Part shown: positions 33,998 to 42,742 of the stretch, piece after piece
Numbering within the stretch: the stretch's first letter is position 1
Layout: every line of letters begins with the position of its first letter
Assembly (NCBI RefSeq): GCF_018736145.1
Contig: NZ_CP059997.1
Coordinates: 4,959,501-5,023,500, forward strand
DNA from: Amycolatopsis sp. CA-230715
GTDB taxonomy: Bacteria > Actinomycetota > Actinomycetes > Mycobacteriales > Pseudonocardiaceae
Reading direction: 5' to 3'
DNA: 64,000 bases
Program-made: the position numbers and the translations under genes
The notes under the pieces: generated by a model
Databases searched by the model: none
The model's input: only the letters and a program-made list of their open reading frames with translations
What the model was told of the DNA's origin: nothing

Positions 33998-34420
33998 ATG
34001 GGTTTGCACGACGAACGGCCCGCCAAGTCCGACGAGGCCGAAACGACCGTGGTGTCCGGTTCGGCGCACGCCGAGCCGGAGCGTGAAGAGCGCCCCAAGC
34101 GCGACGTCGACTGGACGAAGGTCCGTGGCCAGATCACCGGCTTCCTCGCCGGGCTGGTGCGCTGGGTCGGACTGATCTTCGCCGCGATCCTGGTGCTGCA
34201 CGTGATCTTCACGATCGCCGGGGCCAACAAGGACAACGGCATCGTCTCGTTCATCAAGGAGTGGGCGGAGCCGCTCACGATCGGGTTCAAGGACCTGTTC
34301 AAGAACGACGACGTGAAACTGAACGTGCTGATCAACTACGGCGTCGCGGCCATCTTCTGGCTCGTGGTCTCGGCGATCCTCGCGAAGATCATCCGCCGGA
34401 TCGGCGGCTCGTCCGTCTAG
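33998..34420 (+). CDS. Small two-helix membrane protein of unknown function
   Basis: 140 aa. A charged, acidic N-terminal 45 residues (EPEREERPKRDVDW) is followed by one membrane helix (WVGLIFAAILVLHVIFTI), an approximately 35-residue loop and a second helix (VLINYGVAAIFWLVVSAILAKII). It resembles conserved actinobacterial membrane proteins found beside leuA or lysC but I cannot name the family. Its stop codon shares CTAG with the convergent nitroreductase. Confidence 0.7.
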   Translation: MGLHDERPAKSDEAETTVVSGSAHAEPEREERPKRDVDWTKVRGQITGFLAGLVRWVGLIFAAILVLHVIFTIAGANKDNGIVSFIKEWAEPLTIGFKDLFKNDDVKLNVLINYGVAAIFWLVVSAILAKIIRRIGGSSV

Positions 34421-35007
34421 AACAGCGGGCTGCCCCACTCGCCCGCGTACGCGAACTCGCCGAGCGGGATGCGCTGCCTCGGCGCCTTCTCCCTGGCGAC
34501 GCCGCGTTCGTCGCCGAGCACCTCGGGGTCGCCGGGGTGCCCGACAGCGATCGCCACGCGTGCGCGCACGTCCGACGGCAGGGCGAATTCGCGCGCCACC
34601 GCGTCCGCGTCGAACCCGGCCATCTGGTGCGCGACGAGCCCTTCGGTGACTGCCTGGAGCACGAGGTTCTGCGACGCGAGCGCGAGCCCGTACTCGGCGT
34701 AAGGGACTTCACCCTTCTCGTTCGCCGTGACCATCACGCCGATCAGCAGCGCGCCCGCGCGGTGCGCCCAGCTCTGGTTCCGCTCCGTGAGGGTGGCCAG
34801 GATCCGGTCGAACGTGCCGTCTCCGCGCAGCCCGGCGAGGTACCTGGCCGGCTGGGTGTTCCCGAACGACGGCGCCCAGCGCGCGGCTTCGAGCAGCGCG
34901 CGGAGCTGAGGTGCGCTGACCTCGCCGGTTTCGTCCAGCGCACGGGGGCTCCAGCGTTCGGCGATGACGGTTTCGAGCGGCGCGCTCGTCTCGGCTGGCT
35001 TTCGCAT
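34417..35007 (-). CDS. Nitroreductase-family FMN oxidoreductase
   Basis: 196 aa from ATG 35007, preferred because TACCGT ends 7 nt upstream (leaderless); GTG 35016 and ATG 35013 are alternatives. N-terminal RWSPRALD and central PSFGNTQPARY match FMN contacts of the family, and the C-terminal MAVGHPGD-like segment is IAVGHPGDPEVL. It catalyses NAD(P)H-dependent reduction of nitro, quinone or flavin substrates. Confidence 0.88.
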   Translation of the reverse strand: MRKPAETSAPLETVIAERWSPRALDETGEVSAPQLRALLEAARWAPSFGNTQPARYLAGLRGDGTFDRILATLTERNQSWAHRAGALLIGVMVTANEKGEVPYAEYGLALASQNLVLQAVTEGLVAHQMAGFDADAVAREFALPSDVRARVAIAVGHPGDPEVLGDERGVAREKAPRQRIPLGEFAYAGEWGSPLF

Positions 35008-35141
35008 GCCCATCACGGTAGCCAGCTCACCGTGCCCTATGTCACGCGACCGAAAGTGCTCCCCGTATTTCCCTGAGGTTACGGAAAATTTGCGCGCTAA
35101 TACCTCTTAACGGGTGGCGGGGCCCACACGGAAGAGTGGCG

Positions 35142-35212
35142 CCGGGGCATGTCCCCGGTAGGCTTTCGGCCAAATCAGGGACGCGGGGGCTCCTCGGTGC
35201 CCACCGAGGAGC
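35142..35212 (+). promoter_or_regulatory. Leader hairpins upstream of lysC
   Basis: CCGGGG/CCCCGG (35142-35158) and a 10-bp stem GCTCCTCGGT/ACCGAGGAGC (35189-35198 with 35203-35212) precede the lysC Shine-Dalgarno. I see no lysine riboswitch consensus and no threonine- or lysine-rich leader peptide, so any regulatory role is open. Confidence 0.4.
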
Positions 35213-35238
35213 AGACCCGGCCCGGAGGAGGTTCGGGC

Positions 35239-36504
35239 GTGGCCCTCGTGGTCCAGAAGTACGGCGGTTCGTCGCTGGAGAGCGCTGATCGGATCAAGCG
35301 CGTCGCGGAGCGGATCGTCGCTACCAAGAAGGCCGGGAACGACGTCGTGGTGGTGTGCTCCGCGATGGGCGACACCACCGATGAGCTGCTCGATCTCGCC
35401 GAGCAGGTGAACCCGGTGCCGCCGGAGCGCGAGATGGACATGCTGCTCACCGCCGGCGAGCGCATCTCGAACGCGTTGGTGGCCATGGCGATCTCCGCGC
35501 ACGGCGCGGAAGCCTGGTCGTTCACCGGTTCGCAGGCGGGTGTGGTCACCACCTCGGTGCACGGCAACGCGCGCATCATCGACGTTTCACCGAGCCGTGT
35601 CACCGAAGCGCTTGAGCAGGGGTACATCGCGCTGGTGGCCGGTTTCCAGGGCGTTTCGCAGGACACCAAGGACATCACCACGCTCGGCCGCGGCGGGTCG
35701 GACACCACCGCGGTCGCGCTCGCCGCCGCGCTGAACGCGGACGTCTGCGAGATCTATTCCGATGTGGACGGTGTGTACACCGCGGACCCGCGCATCGTGT
35801 CCAACGCGAAGAAGCTCGACACCATCCCGTACGAGGAGATGCTCGAACTCGCCGCGAGCGGGTCGAAGATCCTGCACCTCCGCTCGGTGGAATACGCCCG
35901 TCGTTACGGTGTACCGATCCGGGTCCGTTCGTCCTACAGCGACAAGCCGGGTACCACCGTCGCCGGTTCGATTGAGGAGATCCCCGTGGAACAAGCGCTC
36001 ATCACCGGGGTGGCGCACGACCGCTCCGAAGCCAAGATCACGGTGACCGGGGTACCGGACCACACCGGTGCCGCGGCCCGCATCTTCCGCGTCGTCGCCG
36101 ACGCGGAAATCGATATCGACATGGTGCTGCAGAACATTTCCAGCACCTCCTCCGGGCGTACCGACATCACGTTCACGCTGTCGAAGGCGAACGGGCCGCA
36201 GGCCGTTTCCGAGCTGGAGAAGATCAAGGCCGACATCGGTTTCGAATCGGTGCTCTACGACGACCACGTCGGCAAGGTTTCGCTAGTCGGCGCGGGAATG
36301 CGCTCGCACCCCGGCGTCACCGCGGGATTCTGCGAGGCGCTCGCCACCGCGGGCGTGAACATCGAAATCATCAACACCTCCGAGATCCGGATCTCGGTGC
36401 TCATCAGGGACGCGCAGCTCGACGACGCGGTGCGCGCGATCCACGAGGCGTTCGAACTCGGCGGCGACGAAGAAGCCGTGGTCTACGCGGGGAGTGGTCG
36501 GTAG
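35239..36504 (+). CDS. lysC: Aspartokinase (alpha subunit, full-length form)
   Basis: 421 aa from GTG 35239 (GGAGGAGG 7 nt upstream), exactly the length of the Corynebacterium alpha subunit. VVQKYGGSSL near the N-terminus is the ATP/aspartate kinase motif; GRGGSDTTAVALAAAL and SDVDGVYTADPRI follow; two ACT domains lie from about 265 to the end and mediate concerted lysine/threonine feedback. It phosphorylates aspartate as the entry to lysine (and cell-wall DAP), methionine and threonine. asd follows after 2 bp. Confidence 0.97.
   Translation: MALVVQKYGGSSLESADRIKRVAERIVATKKAGNDVVVVCSAMGDTTDELLDLAEQVNPVPPEREMDMLLTAGERISNALVAMAISAHGAEAWSFTGSQAGVVTTSVHGNARIIDVSPSRVTEALEQGYIALVAGFQGVSQDTKDITTLGRGGSDTTAVALAAALNADVCEIYSDVDGVYTADPRIVSNAKKLDTIPYEEMLELAASGSKILHLRSVEYARRYGVPIRVRSSYSDKPGTTVAGSIEEIPVEQALITGVAHDRSEAKITVTGVPDHTGAAARIFRVVADAEIDIDMVLQNISSTSSGRTDITFTLSKANGPQAVSELEKIKADIGFESVLYDDHVGKVSLVGAGMRSHPGVTAGFCEALATAGVNIEIINTSEIRISVLIRDAQLDDAVRAIHEAFELGGDEEAVVYAGSGR
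35986..36504 (+). CDS. lysC: Aspartokinase beta subunit from an internal start (in frame within lysC)
   Basis: GTG 35986 is in frame and has GAGGAG 6 nt upstream. It would give a 172-residue protein (MEQALITGVAHDRSEAK...) made of the two ACT domains only. This matches the known alpha2-beta2 aspartokinases of corynebacteria, whose beta subunit is the same length and starts at the same place. Confidence 0.8.
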   Translation: MEQALITGVAHDRSEAKITVTGVPDHTGAAARIFRVVADAEIDIDMVLQNISSTSSGRTDITFTLSKANGPQAVSELEKIKADIGFESVLYDDHVGKVSLVGAGMRSHPGVTAGFCEALATAGVNIEIINTSEIRISVLIRDAQLDDAVRAIHEAFELGGDEEAVVYAGSGR

Positions 36505-36506
36505 AA

Positions 36507-37571
36507 ATGGCACCCACACTGGCTCTGGTCGGCGCGACCGGCGCGGTCGGCACCGTGATGATCGACATCATCAACGGCAAGAAATCCGTGCCGTGGGGCG
36601 AAATCCGGCTTATCGCGTCGGCTCGTTCCGCAGGCAAGAAGATCACCGTGCGCGGTGAGGAACTGACCGTTGTCGCGCTTTCCCCGGAGGCTTTCGACGG
36701 CGTCGACGTCGCGATGTTCGACGTGCCGGACGAGATCTCCGCGGAATGGGCGCCGGTCGCCGCCGCGCGCGGTGCCGTCGCGGTGGACAACTCCGGCGCG
36801 TTCCGGATGGACGACGAGGTGCCGCTCGTCGTCCCCGAGGTCAACGCGGATCAGGTCGGCACGCGGCCGAAGGGCATCATCGCCAACCCGAACTGCACCA
36901 CGCTGTCCATGATGGCGGCGCTCGGCGCGCTGCACCGCGAGTTCGAGCTGACCGAACTCGTCGTCGCCTCGTACCAGGCGGTTTCCGGTGCGGGCAAGGA
37001 AGGCGTCGACCGGCTCTACGCCGAGCTGAACGCCGTCGCGGGCAAACCGCTCGGGGTGCGGGCCGGTGACGTGCGCGCGGAACTGGAGTCCGCGGGCCTG
37101 CCGATCGCGGACTCGCCGTTCCCGGCGCCGCTCGCGTTCAACGTGGTGCCCTCGGCCGGGTCCTACAAGGGCGACGGCTGGTACTCCGAGGAACTGAAGG
37201 TCCGCAACGAGTCCCGCAAGATCCTCGGCATTCCCGGCCTGAAGGTGTCCGCGACCTGCGTGCGCGTCCCTGTGGTGACCACGCACTCCCTCGCCGTGCA
37301 CGCGACCTTCGCGCGCGAGGTGACCGTCGAGGCGGCGCACAAGGTGTTCGGCGCGCAGCCGTCGGTCGTGCTGGTAGACGACCCGGAGCGCAACGTGTTC
37401 CCGACGCCGGCGGACGTGGTCGGCGCCGACCCGACCTACGTGGGCCGGATCCGGCAGGCGCTGGACTTCCCGAACACGCTGGACTTCTTCGTGTGCGGGG
37501 ACAACCTGCGCAAGGGCGCGGCGCTGAACACCTACGAGATCGCCGAAAAGCTGGCGCCCGAGTTCGCTTAG
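36507..37571 (+). CDS. asd: Aspartate-semialdehyde dehydrogenase
   Basis: 354 aa. NADP-binding GATGAVGTVM is at the N-terminus, catalytic Cys130 in NPNCTTL, and the SYQAVSGAGK substrate segment follows. Reduces aspartyl phosphate from LysC. Two-gene lysC-asd operon. Its TAG is overlapped by the stop of the convergent methyltransferase gene. Confidence 0.98.
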   Translation: MAPTLALVGATGAVGTVMIDIINGKKSVPWGEIRLIASARSAGKKITVRGEELTVVALSPEAFDGVDVAMFDVPDEISAEWAPVAAARGAVAVDNSGAFRMDDEVPLVVPEVNADQVGTRPKGIIANPNCTTLSMMAALGALHREFELTELVVASYQAVSGAGKEGVDRLYAELNAVAGKPLGVRAGDVRAELESAGLPIADSPFPAPLAFNVVPSAGSYKGDGWYSEELKVRNESRKILGIPGLKVSATCVRVPVVTTHSLAVHATFAREVTVEAAHKVFGAQPSVVLVDDPERNVFPTPADVVGADPTYVGRIRQALDFPNTLDFFVCGDNLRKGAALNTYEIAEKLAPEFA

Positions 37572-38392
37572 GACCGGGTGGCGGTGAGGAAGCCGACGCC
37601 GGACGCCTCGTCCACGGGGCGTCCGTAGGCGTCGGCCAGCTCCTCACGGTCGTGGACGGTGACCGCCCATCCTCGTGCGGACAGCCACTCCGGGCCGTCC
37701 CCGCCGAAGCCGCCCTTCCACAACCCGGTGACGTGCTTGCCCGCGTGATGCGCGCGGGCGAGCGCTGCCAGCCCGGTGCCGTCGGGATCGGGCCGGTGCT
37801 CGAACGAGATCCGGCTCCCCGGTGCCGACAGTCCGGTGACCGTCGTCAACAGCGCTGCGGCTTCGTCGCGAGTGAGGTAGATCAGCAACCCCTCGGCGAG
37901 CCACGCCGTCGGTGCCGCCGGGTCGAAACCCGCGTCCCCGAGCGCGCTCGCCCAGTCCTCGCGGAGATCGGCTGGGACTTCGACCCGCTCGCACCGCGGT
38001 TCCGCGCGTTGCTCGGTGAGCACGCTTCCCTTGAACCCCAGCACTTCCGGAAAGTCCACTTCGAACAGTCGCGTGCCGTCCGGCCAAGCCAGCCGGAACG
38101 CGCGCGCGTCAAGCCCCGCGGCGAGGAGCACCACCTGCGTGCAGCCGGAGCCGAGGAGGTAGTCGTCGTAGAAGCGGGTGCGGATGACCACCTGGGTGGC
38201 GAAGAGCTGCCCGAACGCCTGCCGCTGCGCCGTCGGCGGGCCCGCGGCCGCGACGCGCGCACGGCCCGCTTCGAACAGGGCGGCCGAATACGGGTCGTCG
38301 AACAGCTTGTCCTGGCGGAGCTGTTCCTGCGCGCGCAGTCCCGCCACGCCGACGGCGGTCCGGCCGACGGGTGGCAGCGAAGTCTCGGTCAT
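37568..38392 (-). CDS. SAM-dependent methyltransferase, leucine carboxyl methyltransferase-like
   Basis: 274 aa from ATG 38392, where TACGTT ends 6 nt upstream (leaderless). The TIGR00027/LCMT-like family signature is visible: RTRFYDDYLL, VVLLAAGLDARAFRL (SAM loop), FEVDFPEVLGFK and WLAEGLLIYLT. The family is expanded in actinobacteria and mostly uncharacterised; substrates may be carboxyl groups of small molecules. Confidence 0.9.
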   Translation of the reverse strand: MTETSLPPVGRTAVGVAGLRAQEQLRQDKLFDDPYSAALFEAGRARVAAAGPPTAQRQAFGQLFATQVVIRTRFYDDYLLGSGCTQVVLLAAGLDARAFRLAWPDGTRLFEVDFPEVLGFKGSVLTEQRAEPRCERVEVPADLREDWASALGDAGFDPAAPTAWLAEGLLIYLTRDEAAALLTTVTGLSAPGSRISFEHRPDPDGTGLAALARAHHAGKHVTGLWKGGFGGDGPEWLSARGWAVTVHDREELADAYGRPVDEASGVGFLTATRS

Positions 38393-38423
38393 GCGCCCAA
38401 CGTAGGGATTTCCCGCGCCCGCT

Positions 38424-39923
38424 TCAACGTGGGCGCTGGTCGAGGTCGGCACCGGCGTGCTTCAACCGGTCGCGCAGGCCCGCGGTGCGTGGTTCGTCGG
38501 CCACCGCGTCGTCGATGAGCGCGTCGAGACCGTCGGCGTGCGGCGGGTCGACGGTGAAGGTCGCGGGCCCGGTCCAGGACAGGTTCCAGCGCGCCGCCCC
38601 GGCGTCCGCCAGCGCCACGTTGACCACAGTGGACAGTCCTTTTCGGACGTCGTCGCGAACGAACTCGCGGCGGGCCAGGGGACCCGCGCTCGCGCTGGGC
38701 TCGGCGGTGGTCGTGGACAGCTCCGCGAGATGGCCCGCTTCGAGCGCGTCGAGGTAGGTGCGCACCGTGCCTTCGCCCCCGATGACCTTCGCTGCCGCGT
38801 CGAGCGATTCGAGCACGCCGGGCACGGTTTCCGCGCGACAGCCGAGGTTGACCACGGTCGCCCAGTCGGCGCGTTCCTTCGTTGCGGCCTCGGGGACAAG
38901 GCCGGTGAGGAGCGCGGCGTCGAGCGTGGCGGCGTGCTCGCGGAGCAGTGCGGTGGCGGGCCTGGTGCCGTGCTCGATCACGGGCGGCAGGCCGAGCCGT
39001 TCCACCGCGGCCACCCTGGCGGCGAGTGGCGGATGCGTGTCGTAGCGCGAAGAAACCGCGGGCGGGTTTTCGCGGATTTCCTCCAGCATGTCCTGGTTTT
39101 CGGTGCGCAGCGCGGTGTAGCCGCCGAAAACGTCCGACGGCAGATAACCCGATTGCCAGCCCAGCACGGCGTAGCTGGACAGGAAGTGGTCCCACGACGC
39201 GTCGATCGCGGCGACCTCGCGCAGCGCGCTCGCCGCGGCCGCGGATCCGGCGGCGCGGGCGCTCGCCTCGTCCGCGGCGCGCTCCTGCCTGCGGCACACC
39301 GCGTTGGACACCAGGAAGTACAGCTTCGCGTAGTGGCGGAACACGAACTTCAGCAAGCGCTGGAACAGTTTCCCACTGTCCAAAGAGGAAATGGTCGCGG
39401 TGATCGAGCGCCTTCCCCGGTAGGTGATCCCGCTGAGCCTGGTGTCGCGGTTGCCGTAGTGGCCGAGTTCGTGGGTCAGGACCGCGGCGAGCTGGTCCTC
39501 GCGCAGCCCGGCCAGCAGCGGCGCGCCGATGAACAGCCGACGGCTTTTCGACCGCAGCCCGAACAGCGTGGTCTCTTCGTTGACCGCCGCTTCGACTCCG
39601 GAAACGAGGTAGATCTCGTCCGGTGGCCGCGTTCCCGCGACGTCCGCGAGCCCGCCGACGAACGCCCACAGCTCCGGCTGAGCCGCCTCGGTGAGCTTGA
39701 GCCCGTCAGGCGCGTTCTCCGGCGGCTTCGCCAGCGTGCCAAGGCCTTTGAGCAGGACGATCGACGCGGGCACCGCGAAGAAACCGATCTTGATCGCGGT
39801 GACGTAGGCGTGGCTCGCCGCCTCGATTTCGAGCACGACGAGACCGGCGATGATCGCGAGCACGAGCACCGGGAACCCGGCGAGCAGCGCGACCGCGGTC
39901 AGGGCGCGAACGGGCAGACGCAT
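38424..39923 (-). CDS. M48-family membrane metalloprotease
   Basis: 499 aa. Two N-terminal membrane helices (about 8-33 and 43-63), then zinc site H151-E-L-G-H155 with a third ligand in RRQERAADEASA, as in HtpX/M48. A C-terminal region of about 200 residues beyond the protease domain (with alanine-rich helices) is specific to this type. Probably takes part in membrane protein quality control. Divergent from rtcB by 146 bp. Confidence 0.88.
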   Translation of the reverse strand: MRLPVRALTAVALLAGFPVLVLAIIAGLVVLEIEAASHAYVTAIKIGFFAVPASIVLLKGLGTLAKPPENAPDGLKLTEAAQPELWAFVGGLADVAGTRPPDEIYLVSGVEAAVNEETTLFGLRSKSRRLFIGAPLLAGLREDQLAAVLTHELGHYGNRDTRLSGITYRGRRSITATISSLDSGKLFQRLLKFVFRHYAKLYFLVSNAVCRRQERAADEASARAAGSAAAASALREVAAIDASWDHFLSSYAVLGWQSGYLPSDVFGGYTALRTENQDMLEEIRENPPAVSSRYDTHPPLAARVAAVERLGLPPVIEHGTRPATALLREHAATLDAALLTGLVPEAATKERADWATVVNLGCRAETVPGVLESLDAAAKVIGGEGTVRTYLDALEAGHLAELSTTTAEPSASAGPLARREFVRDDVRKGLSTVVNVALADAGAARWNLSWTGPATFTVDPPHADGLDALIDDAVADEPRTAGLRDRLKHAGADLDQRPR

Positions 39924-40069
39924 GACGAACGAAGTTCCTCCCCAGAAAGCGTTCCCCGACGCCGGGAAGAGTGTGCCACGTCCGGCGGTGATCCGAAATC
40001 GTGTTGTCCGGACCGCGACCTTTGCCGGATGCTTCCGGGGAACGCCGAACCACTGGAGAGAAGGAAGCC

Positions 40070-41260
40070 ATGTACACGGCAGTAGCAGGCGCCCGCGTGC
40101 CGATCCGGATGTGGGCGGACCCGCAGTCGGTCGAAGAGGCCGCCATGCGGCAACTGCGCAACGTCGCCAACCTGCCGTGGGTGCACGGCGTCGCGGTGAT
40201 GCCGGACGTCCACTACGGCAAGGGCGCGACGGTCGGCAGCGTGATCGCGATGCGCGATGCCGTTTCGCCCGCCGCGGTCGGCGTCGACATCGGCTGCGGG
40301 ATGAGCGCGGTCCGCACGTCGCTGACCGCGAAGGACCTCCCCGACGATCTCGGCGCGCTGCGCGGCAGGATCGAGGCCGCGGTCCCGGTCGGGTTCGGGC
40401 TGCACAAGAACCCGGTCAACACCGCGGTCGTGCACGGCGTCGGCGGCTGGGCCGAGTTTTGGGGCGCCTTCGGCGATCTGCACCCCGGCGTGCAGGACCT
40501 CCGCAAGCGCGCGCACCTGCAGGTCGGCAGCCTCGGCGGCGGGAACCACTTCATCGAGGTGTGCCTGGAGCAGGGCGGCGCCGACGAGGGCCGCGTGTGG
40601 CTGATGCTGCACTCCGGCTCGCGCAACATCGGCAAGGAGCTGGCGGAGCGGCACATCGGTGTCGCGCGGAAGCTGCCGCACAACGCGGACCTGCCGGATC
40701 GGGACCTCGCGGTGTTCGTCGCGGGCACGCCGGAAATGGCGGCGTACCGCAGGGACCTGTTCTGGGCGCAGGACTACGCGGCCCGCAACCGCGCCACCAT
40801 GGTCGCGCTGGTGAAGCGGGCGCTCGCCGAAACCGTGCCCGGCGTCCGCTTCGACGACGCGATCAGCTGCCACCATAATTATGTCGCCGAAGAGACCTAC
40901 GACGGCGTGGACGTGCTGGTGACGCGCAAGGGCGCGATCCGCGCGGGCAACGGGGACCTCGGCATCATCCCGGGCAGCATGGGCACCGGCTCGTACATCG
41001 TGCGCGGACTCGGCAACGAAAGCGCGTTCCACTCCGCGTCGCACGGCGCGGGCCGCCGGATGTCGCGGACGAAGGCGAAGAAGATGTTCACCTCGGTGGA
41101 TCTCGCGGCGCAGACCGAAGGCGTCGAATGCCGCAAGGACGCCGGTGTGGTGGACGAGATCCCGGCCGCGTACAAGGACATCCGCACCGTGATCGAAGCG
41201 CAGACGGATCTGGTCGAGGTGGTCGCGCACCTCAAGCAGGTCGTCTGCGTGAAGGGCTGA
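40070..41260 (+). CDS. rtcB: RtcB-family RNA ligase
   Basis: 396 aa from ATG 40070 (GGAGAGAAGGA upstream). Mn-binding Asp/Cys in DIGCGMS and His residues in SLGGGNHFIEV and HSGSRNIG; guanylation His in SASHGAGR; GIIPGSMG loop. RtcB joins 2',3'-cyclic phosphate or 3'-phosphate ends to 5'-OH RNA using GTP. It stands alone, without the rtcA or archease genes that often accompany it. A bidirectional terminator follows. Confidence 0.93.
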   Translation: MYTAVAGARVPIRMWADPQSVEEAAMRQLRNVANLPWVHGVAVMPDVHYGKGATVGSVIAMRDAVSPAAVGVDIGCGMSAVRTSLTAKDLPDDLGALRGRIEAAVPVGFGLHKNPVNTAVVHGVGGWAEFWGAFGDLHPGVQDLRKRAHLQVGSLGGGNHFIEVCLEQGGADEGRVWLMLHSGSRNIGKELAERHIGVARKLPHNADLPDRDLAVFVAGTPEMAAYRRDLFWAQDYAARNRATMVALVKRALAETVPGVRFDDAISCHHNYVAEETYDGVDVLVTRKGAIRAGNGDLGIIPGSMGTGSYIVRGLGNESAFHSASHGAGRRMSRTKAKKMFTSVDLAAQTEGVECRKDAGVVDEIPAAYKDIRTVIEAQTDLVEVVAHLKQVVCVKG

Positions 41261-41261
41261 A

Positions 41262-41291
41262 TGCCGGGCCCCGTTTTCGACGGGCCCGGCA
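41262..41291. terminator. Bidirectional hairpin between rtcB and the CHAP gene
   Basis: TGCCGGGCCC (41262-41271) pairs with GGGCCCGGCA (41282-41291) around the loop CGTTTTCGAC, between two convergent stops. Confidence 0.75.
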
Positions 41292-41296
41292 CCGGT

Positions 41297-41824
41297 TCAG
41301 GCCGCGGAAACCCAGCCGTAGATGTCCGCGGGACGTCCCGCCGCTTCCGCGTGCTGAGGGTCGAACGGGCCGTGCTTGCTCACCTCGTCACCGGAATTCC
41401 CTTCCACCGTGGTGATCTTCCCGCCGGAGGCGGCCACGACGATTCCAGTGTGCACACTTGTGTCCACACTGGACGGTCCGGTGCCGTACAGGACGATGTC
41501 ACCGGTGTGCATCCCCGTGTCGGTCGCGTGCGCGCGGCCTTTCTGCTTTCCCCAGGTGTAGATGTCGCCGGTGAAACCGTAGTTGGGGATGTCGATCCCG
41601 GCCTTGCGCCAGGCCCAGGTGGCGAAGTGCGCGCACCAGGATTCGCACGGCCCGTACGGGGTGCAGTTGCTGCCGGGCGGGTTCTCGCCCGTGCCGATTT
41701 CACCGTTGGCGAGCTTCGCGATGTCGTCGCGCACGCTCGCCGGTTGTGCGATGGCTCCTGGTGTCGCGACGGCGACGCTGGCGGCGGACAGCGCGCCGAT
41801 CACGAGTGTCCTGGCGAGTTTCAT
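41297..41824 (-). CDS. Secreted CHAP-domain peptidoglycan hydrolase
   Basis: 175 aa. Signal peptide 1-26 (cut after AIA). CHAP domain with catalytic Cys64 in CESWCAHFATW, His125 in SVHTGIVV and an acidic/Asn residue in VEGNSGD. CHAP enzymes are amidases or endopeptidases acting on peptidoglycan. GGAGACCG precedes the ATG. The 120-bp upstream gap is AT-rich around 41880-41925 with two ATATGTT words that may be promoter or operator parts. Confidence 0.88.
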   Translation of the reverse strand: MKLARTLVIGALSAASVAVATPGAIAQPASVRDDIAKLANGEIGTGENPPGSNCTPYGPCESWCAHFATWAWRKAGIDIPNYGFTGDIYTWGKQKGRAHATDTGMHTGDIVLYGTGPSSVDTSVHTGIVVAASGGKITTVEGNSGDEVSKHGPFDPQHAEAAGRPADIYGWVSAA

Positions 41825-41947
41825 CGGTCTCCTTCTGCCGTGGTTCGGCCGTGCGGCACGGCCGCGTCCCCAGGAGCGGTTATATGTTGCACATTAACCA
41901 TATGTTTGAGCAATAGGTGAATCTGCGTCTACCGGTACGATCGCCGC

Positions 41948-42316
41948 ATGAAACTGGGGTACCTCGCCGCCGGACTGGCCTGCTGCCTGCTCTTCGCGGG
42001 GTGCTCGGAGGTCGATTCCGCGGTGGACAAGGTCAGCGGCACCACCGACAAGGTGAGCGCCTGCGCGGAGGCGATCGGGCTCGCCGACCTGAACCCCGAC
42101 CCGGAAAAGCTGAAGGCGCGCGCCGAGGACAAGGTGCACCGGCTCCGCGAGCTGGGCACCAACGTGCAGGACAGCGACGTCAAGAAGGCCCTGTTCACGA
42201 TGGCCGACGGCTACGTGGAAGTGCAGAAGGAGCACATCGAAGACCTCGGGGTGCTGGGAAAATGGGTCCAGCGCAACCTGCAACGCCTGGACCAGCTACG
42301 AAAAGTCTGCCTCTGA
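41948..42316 (+). CDS. Small helical lipoprotein of unknown function
   Basis: 122 aa. Signal peptide with lipobox LFAGC (C19); the mature part is helical with two further cysteines (SACAEAI and the penultimate C). TACGAT ends 6 nt before ATG 41948, so the mRNA is probably leaderless. No recognised domain. Confidence 0.75.
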   Translation: MKLGYLAAGLACCLLFAGCSEVDSAVDKVSGTTDKVSACAEAIGLADLNPDPEKLKARAEDKVHRLRELGTNVQDSDVKKALFTMADGYVEVQKEHIEDLGVLGKWVQRNLQRLDQLRKVCL

Positions 42317-42634
42317 CGGAAGCCCCGCAGTGCTGGTGCGTGCGGGATGTCGTGGTTCCGGGGCGTGCGGGGCGGGGCAAAGTCCCTGATGGCCACTTGG
42401 GCGGCACTGAGTGCCCCAAACGCGGCCTTCGCGACGGGATCCCTGCGGGAGGCGCCACGGCGGTATGCCGTGAAGCCACCATGACGGCACTGAGTGCCCG
42501 AAACTCGACCCCCGCAACGACATCTCGGACGGAAGACGCGGCCCTTAATTCCCCGAAGATCCTCTGCCGGGAGTGTCAACCCGCGATGGAGCACTTCGCG
42601 GTGAGGTTCGAATCTGCCCCTAATAAGAGTGCAT
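42317..42634. other. Gene-free gap with degenerate palindromic repeats
   Basis: It contains relics of the CGGCACTGAATGCCG/GAAGGCCACCTT family. 42374-42412 has ATGGCCACTTGGGCGGCACT followed by GAGTGCC, and 42464-42498 has TATGCCGTGAAGCCACC then GACGGCACTGAGTGCC. The latter is the reverse-complement relative of the IS-interrupted palindrome. No coding potential. Confidence 0.6.
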
Positions 42635-42742
42635 CCCCCGCCCGATCCCTGGGGGGCGTCCCCAGCCCAGTCTACCGGCTCCTGGAGGGGAATCGGCCGG
42701 GAAGATCGAGTTGTCCACAGGGGCGGGCCGGTGTGGACAACT
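42635..42742. repeat. 108-bp element ending in inverted DnaA boxes (copy 1)
   Basis: TTGTCCACA (42711-42719) and TGTGGACAA (42732-42740) are inverted actinobacterial DnaA boxes 12 nt apart; the symmetry extends two bases each side. The preceding 76 bp align without gaps to those before the second copy (55675-55750): 35 of the first 43 bases match, including CTACCG. The right end overlaps the LysR stop codon. Confidence 0.75.

Noticed and set aside
35017..35238. Lysine riboswitch or T-box upstream of lysC
   Set aside because: Hairpins are present but none of the conserved L-box or T-box sequences can be found.
40070..41260. RNA repair operon around rtcB
   Set aside because: The neighbours are a divergent M48 protease and a convergent CHAP hydrolase; no rtcA, rtcR or archease gene is present.
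42711..42740. Chromosome origin at the DnaA-box pair
   Set aside because: Only two boxes, no AT-rich unwinding region and no dnaA/dnaN nearby.
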